Positions 1-4,608 are shown, numbered from the stretch's first letter. The stretch: DNA of 5,794 bases from LMUY01 sp964245495 (GCA_964245495.1 CAXTNC010000195.1:1-5794), one strand, 5' to 3'. The notes: generated by a model from the sequence alone, not told the origin. A program made the numbers and translations.

Positions 1-173
1 CGGCCGAGCTGCGGGCGGTGCTGGACGGGATGCGGGCCGAGGGCGCGATGGAGGAAGGGGCCAGCTTGCGGCAGGTCGCTGCGGCGTTGGAGGCGCGTGG
101 GGTGAGGGCGCCCCAGGGCGGGGCCAGGTGGTCCGCCGCACAGGTCCGGCGGGTGCTAGCGCGGGGCGCTTGA
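1..173 (+). CDS. Resolvase/serine recombinase family protein, C-terminal end (partial)
   Basis: An open frame enters from the left edge (codons start at base 3) and ends at TGA 171-173, giving 56 visible residues. The text GASLRQVAAALEARGVRAP followed by WSAAQVRRVLAR is the typical C-terminal helix-turn-helix of small serine recombinases (resolvase/invertase family), where the segment 'SLR.IA..L..RG...P.G..WS..QV.RVL' binds the res site. The catalytic N-terminal domain is outside the window, so activity cannot be judged. In such plasmids these proteins resolve multimers or act as invertases. It ends 34 bp before repA on the same strand and could share a transcript with it. Family is fairly sure, exact role is inference. 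Confidence 0.75.
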   Translation, partial: AELRAVLDGMRAEGAMEEGASLRQVAAALEARGVRAPQGGARWSAAQVRRVLARGA

Positions 174-207
174 TCCGGCGTACGCTGGTCGCCGGGAGGC
201 AAATCCA

Positions 208-891
208 ATGGACGAAACACCAACGCGCAGCACCAGGGACGAGCGGCTGACCCGGCTGCTGGACGCGGGCGACCTCATCCACGGTGATGAGCCGGGGCCG
301 GTCCTCTACGCACACACGGTGTTCTGCCAAACGGGCTTGCCTTACCGGAACCCCGGCGACGTGCGCGAGTGGGAGCAGGCGAATGGCGCAGCTCGCCTCA
401 AGGTGCTGGCGGGCGAGGCGATGCACCCGGAGACGGGCGAGTTTGTGAAGGTGGGGCTTCCGTATGGGCCAAAGCCCCGGCTGATCCTGGCGCACCTCAA
501 CGGCGAGGCGCTGCGGCAGCAATCCCCGCGGATCGAGATCGAGGACAGCCTGACGGCGTTCGTGAAGCGGCTACGCCTTGATCCAAAGGGACGGAACATC
601 GCGGCCATCAAGGACCAGCTTGCGCGGTTGTCGGCATCCTCAATCCGGCTTGGCTATGTCCGAGACGGACGGGCAGTGACGGTTAACAGCCAGATCGTGA
701 CATCCTTCGATTTGTGGTTTCCGAAGGTGGACGGGCAGCGGGTGCTATGGCCCTCGGCGGTGCAGCTCTCGGCTGACTACTTCGACAGCCTGACCCGCCA
801 TGCTGTGCCGCTGCACGAAATCGCGCTAGTGTCCCGATTTGGAAGTTCGCCGTGCTTGGGGCTGGCTCCGAGCGAACTTCCAAATCGATAA
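208..891 (+). CDS. repA: Plasmid replication initiator RepA, N-terminal part (truncated by insertion)
   Basis: This encodes the first about 207 residues of a RepA-type initiator (PF04796-like, 'plasmid encoded RepA'), which would bind the iterons downstream and open the origin. Family-like text includes VLYAHTVFCQTGLPYRNP near residues 31-50, the IEIEDSLTAFVKRLRL block, and SSIRLGYV near the middle. The start is supported by a strong Shine-Dalgarno GGGAGG at 194-199, 8 nt before ATG 208. Native sequence stops at codon 207 (CTA, 826-828). The last 20 codons of the frame and the TAA at 889-891 come from an inserted hairpin element. The rest of RepA resumes in the same frame at 991. Removing 829-990 would restore a 304-residue protein, a usual length for the family. 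As it stands the C-terminal domain is missing, so the fragment may be inactive. Confidence 0.88.
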   Translation: MDETPTRSTRDERLTRLLDAGDLIHGDEPGPVLYAHTVFCQTGLPYRNPGDVREWEQANGAARLKVLAGEAMHPETGEFVKVGLPYGPKPRLILAHLNGEALRQQSPRIEIEDSLTAFVKRLRLDPKGRNIAAIKDQLARLSASSIRLGYVRDGRAVTVNSQIVTSFDLWFPKVDGQRVLWPSAVQLSADYFDSLTRHAVPLHEIALVSRFGSSPCLGLAPSELPNR

Positions 892-897
892 GGACAC
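829..897. mobile_element. MITE-like hairpin element 1 (IS630-type) inserted in repA
   Basis: A 69-bp palindromic element sits between TA dinucleotides (827-828 and 898-899), each inside a CTAG. The left arm (829-850, 22 nt) begins GTGTCC and ends GGAAGTTCGC. The right arm (872-897, 26 nt) is its reverse complement apart from four extra bases (TTAT in the arm's own orientation) after GTGTCC. The core, 851-871, is too short to code. TA duplication at CTAG is a known habit of IS630/Tc1-mariner transposases, and short non-coding hairpins with such ends are typical of their MITEs. The family assignment is inference from the target and ends. It supplies an in-frame TAA (889-891), and the TAG at its right border (898-900) is in the repA frame as well. 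Confidence 0.7.
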
Positions 898-916
898 TAG
901 CAAACCTTTGTTTCTA

Positions 917-988
917 GTGTGGTTCATGGTTCTGAAGTTCGCTTCCGGAGGCAGCCGCATACTCGGGCGAACTTCAGAACCACCACAC
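917..988. mobile_element. MITE-like hairpin element 2, related to element 1 but inverted
   Basis: A second 72-bp palindrome lies 14 bp past the first border CTAG, again between TAs inside CTAG (914-917 and 988-991). The left arm (917-942, 26 nt) begins GTGTGG and ends GAAGTTCGC; the right arm (967-988, 22 nt) is its reverse complement but lacks the four bases TTCA. Element 1 has the short arm on the left and the long arm on the right, whereas here the order is reversed. The reverse-complemented core (943-966) also resembles the element 1 core. The two are therefore diverged relatives inserted in opposite orientation. Neither codes for protein, so they need a transposase from elsewhere. Confidence 0.7.
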
Positions 989-1284
989 TAGCAGCCCTGT
1001 CCGGCAATGCAATGGCGCTGGACGTGTATGCGTGGCTGGCACAGCGGCTGCACCGGGTGGACCCAGCTAAATCGGTCCTCGTGCCATGGCCCGCCCTGCA
1101 ACAGCAGTTTGGCTGGCACTACGAGAAGCTGATCCACTTCCGTCCAGTGTTCCGCAAGACGCTCGGCATGGTGATGAGCCAGTACCGCGGAGCGCGAGTG
1201 GAACTGGACCAGCGAGGCTTGATGCTCTCGCATAGCTCGACGCCGGTTAAGGGACGCACGGCGATCACGGTTCGGAAGGGCTAG
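919..1284 (+). pseudogene. repA: RepA C-terminal part, separated from its start by the insertion
   Basis: From 991 the frame of repA resumes: AALSGNAMALDVYAWLAQRL, then LVPWPALQQQFGWHYEKL and FRKTLGMVMSQYRGARVEL, which is the C-terminal winged-helix-like half of the RepA family. The open frame nominally begins at GTG 919 inside element 2, but no ribosome binding site precedes it, and the first 24 codons are transposon-derived. Another in-frame ATG is at 1012 (AMALDV), also without a visible ribosome binding site. It ends at TAG 1282-1284, only 2 bp before the first iteron. It could be dead, made by reinitiation or stop readthrough, or work as a separate domain with the N-terminal fragment. 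The sequence itself shows no codon damage after 991, which suggests a recent insertion. Confidence 0.8.
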
Positions 1285-1324
1285 GGCACGGCCACTTTGC
1301 AGGGAGGGCCTATGGATCAACAAG

Positions 1325-1332
1325 TTATCCAC
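1325..1332 (+). promoter_or_regulatory. DnaA box
   Basis: TTATCCAC followed by G matches the consensus TTATNCACA at 8 of 9 positions. It overlaps the start of iteron 2, so DnaA and RepA would bind side by side or compete. Confidence 0.65.
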
Positions 1333-1376
1333 GGCCACTTTGCGATGCACGCCACGGCCACTTTGCGATGCTAGGC

Positions 1377-1392
1377 CCGTGCTTCGGCACGG
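1377..1392 (+). other. C(UUCG)G hairpin overlapping iteron 4
   Basis: CCGTGC-TTCG-GCACGG forms a perfect 6-bp stem with the very stable UUCG tetraloop. Its right arm is the beginning of iteron 4. No T-tract follows, so it is not a standard rho-independent terminator; it may act in the RNA coming out of repA or simply reflect iteron symmetry. Confidence 0.45.
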
Positions 1393-1406
1393 CCACTTTG
1401 CGGTAC

Positions 1407-1432
1407 AATCCTATAGTTAGAATCCTATAGTT
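1407..1432 (+). repeat. 12-bp direct repeat in AT-rich origin segment
   Basis: AATCCTATAGTT occurs at 1407-1418 and 1421-1432, in phase 14 bp apart, just after the last iteron. Repeats of this kind are common in the DNA unwinding element of iteron origins. Each copy contains TATAGT, which resembles a -10 box, but I found no good -35 at the right distance. Confidence 0.65.
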
Positions 1433-1517
1433 CTTCCGATAGCTGGCAGCGTGGTTGCGTGGACAACCTGGACGCGGCGACAAGAAAGCAGGGGGAACCC
1501 TTATCTATCCCGAGCGG

Positions 1518-1607
1518 GCACGCCGCCGTCCAGCCGCATCAAGGACGCTTCGCGCCGCTACGCGGTGCCCAAGCGGGCATCCTTGACCCGGCTGGACGGC
1601 GGCGTGC
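1518..1607. repeat. Large imperfect inverted repeat (31-bp stem)
   Basis: A perfect 19-bp inverted repeat (1518-1536 with 1589-1607) continues inward for a further 12 bp with three mismatches (1537-1548 with 1577-1588), leaving a 28-nt loop that has its own small CCGC/GCGG stem. No T-tract follows, so it is not an ordinary terminator. It lies between the origin and parA, where a single-strand origin, a partition site or a copy-control RNA could sit. Both strands are partly open here, but no convincing protein was recognised. Confidence 0.7.
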
Positions 1608-1704
1608 TGGACCGATGGTAGGGACGGGACGAGGAACAGGGCTTTTGCGGTCCGAACAAGGAACATGGGATAAGGTGCGGGACGCTCTACCCATGTTTCT
1701 GTGT

Positions 1705-1733
1705 TTGCGGCAACACGTTTAACTGTGTATCCT
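1705..1733 (+). promoter_or_regulatory. Candidate parA promoter with overlapping operator
   Basis: TTGCGG (1705-1710) and TATCCT (1728-1733) are separated by 17 bp and match sigma-70 consensus at 3 of 6 and 4 of 6. The spacer is occupied by the palindrome ACAC-N2-TTAA-N2-GTGT (1713-1728), while GTGTT (1701-1705) with AACAC (1712-1716) forms another inverted pair. An RHH protein bound here would block RNA polymerase, the usual autoregulation of small parA operons. The promoter match is weak, the symmetry is clear. Confidence 0.4.
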
Positions 1734-1761
1734 TGTTTCATCATTAGCAGAAAGGCCGGCC

Positions 1762-2391
1762 ATGATCCTTGCTGTCGTCAACCAGAAGGGGGGAGCGGGC
1801 AAGACCACGATAGCCTTGAACCTGGCCGCCGCGATGGCGGCACAAGGCAAACGGGTGCTGCTGATCGACGCGGACCCGCAGCAGACGGCACAGGACTGGG
1901 CCGCCATCCGGCAGGAGCCGGTGCCGTTCCAGGTGATCGGGCTGGCGAAGCCGGTACTGCACCGGGACCTGCCTGCCATGTCGGCCGACTACGACTCCGT
2001 CATCATCGACGGGGCGCCGCGCAGCTACGAGGTCGCCCGTTCAGCGATAGCGGCGGCGGACCTGGTGCTGATCCCGGTCCAGCCGTCGGGAGCGGACTTC
2101 TGGGCCAGCCGGGAGACGGTCAACCTCGTGAACGAGTCGCGCAGGTTCAAGGAAACACAGAAATCCGCATTTGTGGTTTCACGGAGGATCGGCCGTAGCG
2201 TCCTCAGCCGGGAGATCGGGGACGCCCTGGCCGAGTTTGCCTTGCCGATCCTGGCGGCCAGCACGGCGCAGCGCGTGATCTACGCCGAGGCCATGACGGC
2301 CGGGCGGACGGTGATTGAGCAGCAGCCAGACGGACCCGCAGCCGATGAAGTCCGGGCCATCCTGGCGGAGCTGGAAGGGATCGCAGCATGA
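1762..2391 (+). CDS. parA: ParA family partition ATPase (small, type Ib-like)
   Basis: The 209-residue product is a ParA/MinD-type ATPase that drives plasmid segregation on the nucleoid together with a centromere-binding partner. The deviant Walker A KGGAGKTT is at residues 9-16 with the signature Lys9, the A' motif VLLIDADPQQTAQDW at 32-46, and the Walker B-type SVIIDGAPR at 79-87 with Asp83. There is no N-terminal HTH extension, which fits the small type Ib class whose operon is regulated by the partner protein. ATG 1762 is preceded by AGAAAGG (1749-1755), a moderate ribosome binding site. Its stop overlaps the next start as ATGA (2388-2391), so the two proteins are translationally coupled. 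The sequence appears intact. Confidence 0.95.
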   Translation: MILAVVNQKGGAGKTTIALNLAAAMAAQGKRVLLIDADPQQTAQDWAAIRQEPVPFQVIGLAKPVLHRDLPAMSADYDSVIIDGAPRSYEVARSAIAAADLVLIPVQPSGADFWASRETVNLVNESRRFKETQKSAFVVSRRIGRSVLSREIGDALAEFALPILAASTAQRVIYAEAMTAGRTVIEQQPDGPAADEVRAILAELEGIAA

Positions 2392-2642
2392 GCAAGTTCA
2401 AGATGCCGCCAAAAGCCCCCCAGGGCGTGCAGGAGTGGGTTGAAGGTGCCGAAGCACCGCAGGCACCCTCCGCAGAGCAGGAGGCGTCAGGAAGGCTCCC
2501 AGGCGCAAAGCAGGCCCGGTTGACCATTGACCTGTCCCCGCAGCTCCACGCCCGGTTCAAGGCGGCTTGCGCGATCAACCGGACCCGGATGGTCGAGGAG
2601 GTCACCCGCTTCATTGAGGACTGGACACAGAAAAACAGTTAA
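2388..2642 (+). CDS. ParG/ParB-like ribbon-helix-helix centromere-binding protein
   Basis: This 84-residue protein begins in the ATGA overlap with parA and is the expected DNA-binding partner of ParA. Residues 1-42 are rich in Pro, Ala, Gly and Glu and are likely disordered. Residues 43-79 (ARLTIDLSPQLHARFKAACA onward, ending RFIEDW) show the ribbon-helix-helix pattern: a short beta-strand then two helices. This mobile tail plus C-terminal RHH matches the architecture of ParG-type partition proteins, in which the tail stimulates the ATPase. It probably binds the symmetric sites upstream of parA both as centromere and as operator. Function is inferred from operon position and fold; the particular subfamily was not identified. 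Confidence 0.82.
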   Translation: MSKFKMPPKAPQGVQEWVEGAEAPQAPSAEQEASGRLPGAKQARLTIDLSPQLHARFKAACAINRTRMVEEVTRFIEDWTQKNS

Positions 2643-2749
2643 ACGGAAATACAGACTCTAGCGACAAGAGCCGGGCCACGATGTATTGGTCGCCATAGTG
2701 CAGGTGCATTATACGTGCAAAACATATGCAAGAACGTTTGGAGAGTATC
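2643..2749 (+). promoter_or_regulatory. Candidate promoter/operator region of the toxin-antitoxin operon
   Basis: TTGGTC (2686-2691) and TATACG (2710-2715) stand 18 bp apart and could be a weak sigma-70 promoter. Three TGCA words cluster at and just after the -10 (2705-2708, 2716-2719, 2727-2730), an arrangement that could be the operator of the RHH antitoxin. No terminator was seen after the partition operon, so some read-through from it is possible. Evidence is by eye only. Confidence 0.35.
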
Positions 2750-3040
2750 ATGCCACGGACGAGCGCGCGTCCCAAGGTGGACAGCTTCAACTTCCGGGTG
2801 GACCCGGAGCTGAAAGCGGCCTTCACGGCTGCCACGGCCGAGGAGGACAAGCCGGCTGGGCAAGTGCTGCGCGACTTCATGCGGGGCTACGTGGAGCGGC
2901 AGCGGGACCGGGCGGCAGTGGCCGAAGCGCGGCGGCACTCCCGGTTCCTTGCCGAGCGTGCCGCCGATCAGGGCAGCAACGAGGCTGTGGTGATGCGCTG
3001 GATTGAGGACGTGTCCGACACGAAGGGCTGGACGGCGTGA
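2750..3040 (+). CDS. Antitoxin with RHH-type N-terminus, partner of PemK/MazF toxin
   Basis: The product (96 residues from ATG 2750) carries KVDSFNFRVDPELKAAF near its N-terminus, a ribbon-helix-helix style DNA-binding segment, followed by a charged helical tail (YVERQRDRAAVAEARRHSRF) of the kind that wraps the toxin. I prefer ATG 2750 because GGAGAG (2740-2745) lies 4 nt upstream. The longer in-frame ATG at 2726 has no ribosome binding site and sits in the putative operator. Its stop overlaps the toxin start as GTGA (3037-3040), the usual coupling in toxin-antitoxin operons. It would neutralise the toxin and repress the operon. The pairing is clear, the exact antitoxin family is not. Confidence 0.85.
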   Translation: MPRTSARPKVDSFNFRVDPELKAAFTAATAEEDKPAGQVLRDFMRGYVERQRDRAAVAEARRHSRFLAERAADQGSNEAVVMRWIEDVSDTKGWTA

Positions 3041-3363
3041 AACGGGGGGACCTGGTGACGGTCGCAAGCTCCGGCGACTACGGCAAGCCGCGGCCGGCGC
3101 TAATCGTGCAGGCGGACGCCTATGCCGAGCATCCATCGCTAACCGTGCTGCCGCTGACGAGCGACTTGTATGACATGCCGGCAATCCGGATCACGGTGGA
3201 GCCGGGTGGGAGCACGGGGCTGCGGCTGCGGTCGCAAGTGATGGTGGACAAGGCGACAACGATCCCACGGGCCAAAGCCGGCACCCGCATTGGCCGGCTG
3301 GACGAGGCCATGCTGGCGAGCATGGGGAGAGCTTTGGCCGCATTCCTGGAAATCAATCAATGA
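3037..3363 (+). CDS. PemK/MazF family toxin (mRNA endonuclease)
   Basis: The 108-residue product starts at GTG 3037, overlapping the antitoxin stop. It opens MKRGDLVTVASSGDYGKPRP, the hallmark start of the PemK/MazF/CcdB-like SH3 barrel, with KPRPALIVQ at 17-25 and VLPLTSDL at 37-44. Arg19 and Thr41/Ser42 are at the places of the MazF catalytic Arg and Thr/Ser. The C-terminal VDKATTIPRAKAG and IGRLDEAML segments are also family-like. Such toxins cut single-stranded mRNA when the labile antitoxin decays, so plasmid-free daughters are killed or arrested. The sequence looks full length and undamaged. Target sequence cannot be told from here. Confidence 0.93.
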   Translation: MKRGDLVTVASSGDYGKPRPALIVQADAYAEHPSLTVLPLTSDLYDMPAIRITVEPGGSTGLRLRSQVMVDKATTIPRAKAGTRIGRLDEAMLASMGRALAAFLEINQ

Positions 3364-3413
3364 TGGCATAGGGCAGGCGGACACGCTCGTGTCCTTCAAC
3401 GTCAGGAACTTCC

Positions 3414-3686
3414 ATGGCGACTGTCAGCAACTTCGCGCTCCGCATTCCTGCCTCCCTGATGGAGGACGTGAAGGCGCTAGCCACCCAGAATGCCGTGTCG
3501 GTCAACCAGTTCCTGTTGCAGGCTGCGGCGGAGAAGGTGGCTGCCCTGAAAGCGCGCGGCTACCTGATCGAGCGCGCAGCCCGTGCCACATCTGGCGACC
3601 TTGGGCGCATCCTGGCGAAGGCTGGGACAACGACTCCCATCCCTGGCGACGAGCTGCCCGAGGACTGGCCGGACAGCCATAACTGA
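3414..3686 (+). CDS. Orphan ribbon-helix-helix protein, antitoxin-like (HicB/CopG style)
   Basis: A 90-residue protein with SNFALRIPASLMEDVKALA and VSVNQFLLQAAAEKVAAL in the first 45 residues, a classic ribbon-helix-helix arrangement seen in HicB-type and CopG/Arc-type antitoxins. The C-terminal part (IPGDELPEDW) is acidic and could contact a toxin. AGGA at 3404-3407 precedes ATG 3414 by 6 nt. It lies 50 bp after the toxin gene on the same strand, but no toxin follows: the next gene is convergent and ends 12 bp away. It may be a leftover antitoxin, a second regulator of the upstream pair, or a plasmid regulator. The fold is fairly sure, the function is not. Confidence 0.82.
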   Translation: MATVSNFALRIPASLMEDVKALATQNAVSVNQFLLQAAAEKVAALKARGYLIERAARATSGDLGRILAKAGTTTPIPGDELPEDWPDSHN

Positions 3687-3698
3687 CATCATACCCGC

Positions 3699-3938
3699 TT
3701 ACTTGCGCATCAGCTTAGGGATGTGCTGGCCGAACCAGGACCGCCCGTCCTTGGCCATGGCCCATTCGTCGCTGACTTCGCGCAGGATGGGCAGCACGGT
3801 GGCGTCCGGGTCCCCATCGCGCTTGACGGCGCGGCGTGTGGCCGAGCGGTGGTTGCGGTTGGCCCATCGCTTGTCCTGCTTCTCGCTGGCGGCGGTGGTG
3901 ATGCTGGCGATGGGGGTATGACGGCGCGAGCGAGTCAC
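3699..3938 (-). CDS. Small conserved-looking hypothetical protein, mobilization operon
   Basis: A 79-residue basic protein on the minus strand starting at GTG 3938-3936, with an excellent ribosome binding site GGGAGGAAAGG 10 nt upstream. It opens TRSRRHTPIASITTAASEKQ, then a cluster of Arg/Lys residues, and ends with EWAMAKDGRSWFG and PKLMRK. The Arg-rich N-terminus recalls small hypothetical proteins found beside tra/mob genes on alphaproteobacterial plasmids, but I do not recognise a named family. It follows traD-like by 27 bp and is probably in the same transcript, so a role in transfer is inferred only. It may bind nucleic acid because of its charge. Confidence 0.72.
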   Translation of the reverse strand: MTRSRRHTPIASITTAASEKQDKRWANRNHRSATRRAVKRDGDPDATVLPILREVSDEWAMAKDGRSWFGQHIPKLMRK

Positions 3939-3965
3939 GGTGCTGTTCCTTTCCTCCCGTCCAGC

Positions 3966-4329
3966 TTAAGCGGCAGTTGCGTCCTTGTCCTCCTCGAAAG
4001 CTTGCATCCCGGCCCGCCGCCATCGTGTACGGAGGTCGGCAGGCGACGTGCCGTTGTCATGGCCGTTCTTGAGCTGGTTGGCCATGTCCAGGAGCGCCCC
4101 GAGCAGGGTAGCGCGGTCATCGTCCACCAGTTCGATCAGTCCAGCTTTCTGCACCAGCCCGCCGAGTTCGATCAGATGTCGGGTGCGTGCGCGCCGGTCC
4201 TGGACCCACTGGCGCTTGTCGTCGCGGGTTCGGGCGAGGTCCACCCTGTTGCGCTGGACGGTCAGGCGCCGGAGCTGGGCTGCCGTGGCTTGCAGGTCCC
4301 CTAGCAGGGTTGCCGGCTGCTGCTTTGGT
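3966..4329 (-). pseudogene. traD: TraD-like mobilization protein, coding separated from a clear start (frameshift)
   Basis: In this frame the minus strand reads DDKRQWVQDRRARTRHLIEL, GGLVQKAGLIELVDDDRATL and LGALLDMANQL, which is the core of TraD-type accessory proteins of Ti-like/MOBQ transfer systems, ending TAA at 3968-3966. Good protein-like sequence in this frame begins around 4330, where the traC-like frame turns into low-complexity Pro/Arg/Ala text. There is no ribosome binding site or ATG at the expected place. GTG 4244 would give a 92-residue protein, and ATG 4469 lies deep inside traC in what looks like a shadow frame. A one-base (+1) shift at the G5 run 4334-4330 would join traC and traD into one 203-residue product. 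It could be a mutated fusion, a sequencing slip, or a separate gene with a poor start. Confidence 0.7.
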
Positions 4330-4578
4330 CCCCCGCTTGCCGCCTTGCTGAAAGAACGCCTGCCCGCGTTCGGTCCACCTCGCGACAGCTTCGGGCGTCT
4401 TCTTGGATTGCTCGACGGCGGCCAGCAGCGCGCCGGCCAGGGCCTCGATGGGCAGGGCATCAGCCCCAATCACTTGGACCAGTTCGCCCAACTGGACGGT
4501 CTTCTGTGACTTGACCTTCTTGGCGCGCTCCATGAGGGCTTGGAGTTCGGCATCGTAGTCACGTGGTTTGCGGGCCAT
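4117..4578 (-). CDS. traC: TraC-like mobilization accessory protein (frame runs on abnormally)
   Basis: The first about 83 residues, MARKPRDYDAELQALMERAK to AFFQQGGKRG, match the style of TraC-type accessory proteins encoded opposite the relaxase on alphaproteobacterial plasmids, including TVQLGELVQVIGADAL and LAGALLAAV. They are thought to assist the relaxosome at oriT. I chose ATG 4578 because MARKPRDY is the usual beginning; a longer frame to 4662 would read through the oriT-side hairpin. AAGGAA precedes the ATG by 12 nt and is inside an inverted repeat. After residue 83 the frame stays open to 4117 but gives Pro/Arg/Gly-rich text with no family look and overlaps traD-like coding in another frame. 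The true end is therefore probably near 4330 or lies in a fused traC-traD product. Confidence 0.78.
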   Translation of the reverse strand: MARKPRDYDAELQALMERAKKVKSQKTVQLGELVQVIGADALPIEALAGALLAAVEQSKKTPEAVARWTERGQAFFQQGGKRGTKAAAGNPARGPASHGSPAPAPDRPAQQGGPRPNPRRQAPVGPGPARTHPTSDRTRRAGAESWTDRTGGR

Positions 4579-4590
4579 GGCGTATGTCAG

Positions 4591-4608
4591 TTCCTTGCAG
4601 GCAAGGAA
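4591..4608. promoter_or_regulatory. Perfect inverted repeat over the traC ribosome binding site
   Basis: TTCCTTGC-AG-GCAAGGAA is a perfect 8-bp inverted repeat with a 2-bp centre. On the minus strand its right arm contains the AAGGAA that should serve as the traC ribosome binding site, 12 nt before ATG 4578. It could be an operator, or an RNA hairpin that hides the ribosome binding site. Confidence 0.55.

Larger units (their letters stand above)
1287..1401 (+). repeat. Four RepA-type iterons (14-bp core CACGGCCACTTTGC)
   Basis: Perfect direct copies of CACGGCCACTTTGC lie at 1287-1300, 1330-1343, 1353-1366 and 1388-1401. Copies 2 and 3 share a longer 20-bp unit (1329-1348 and 1352-1371) and are 23 bp apart. 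Copies 1 and 4 share an upstream GG instead of the CC-type flank. Direct repeats placed immediately after repA are the expected initiator binding sites of an iteron-controlled origin, and would also set copy number through initiator binding. That RepA binds them is inference from position and family. Confidence 0.88.
1287..1440. other. Probable origin of vegetative replication (oriV)
   Basis: The block combines four iterons, a DnaA box (1325-1332) that overlaps the edge of iteron 2, and a clearly AT-richer stretch at 1403-1440 with two 12-bp direct repeats. This is the classic order for an iteron plasmid origin: initiator sites, host DnaA site and unwinding element. It directly follows the initiator gene. 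The exact unwinding and start points cannot be seen from sequence. Confidence 0.75.
1441..1761. other. Intergenic region between the origin and parA
   Basis: About 320 bp without a convincing gene. It holds the large stem-loop at 1518-1607, an 8-bp inverted repeat AACATGGG/CCCATGTT (1662-1669 and 1690-1697, 20 bp between the arms), and a cluster of GTGTT/AACAC half-sites with a palindrome at 1701-1728 next to a possible parA promoter. Partition centromeres of small ParA systems usually lie just upstream of parA, so this is the natural place for parS; that is inference. Confidence 0.55.

Noticed and set aside
829..990. The 162-bp in-frame insertion as a self-splicing intron or intein
   Set aside because: Far too short for an intron core or intein, contains stop codons, and its structure is fully explained by two TA-flanked inverted-repeat elements.
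1451..1722. Short plus-strand frames over the large stem-loop (GTG 1451 to TAG 1621; GTG 1459 to 1722)
   Set aside because: No ribosome binding site, no recognisable protein family, and the apparent protein pattern is created by the inverted repeat itself.
1505..1744. Minus-strand frame between the origin and parA
   Set aside because: It reads the same palindrome from the other side, has low-complexity text and no start signals.
2639..3184. Minus-strand frame opposite the antitoxin/toxin
   Set aside because: Pro/Arg/His-rich shadow of a clearly recognised toxin-antitoxin pair with overlapping starts and stops.
3389..3413. GTGTCCTT...GGAACTTCC before the orphan RHH gene, reminiscent of the hairpin element ends
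   Set aside because: Only the first eight bases agree, there is no CTAG border and no second arm, so it is probably chance.
3723..4509. Long plus-strand frames opposite the minus-strand transfer genes
   Set aside because: They are GC-driven shadows; the minus strand has family-like TraC/TraD text and proper ribosome binding sites.
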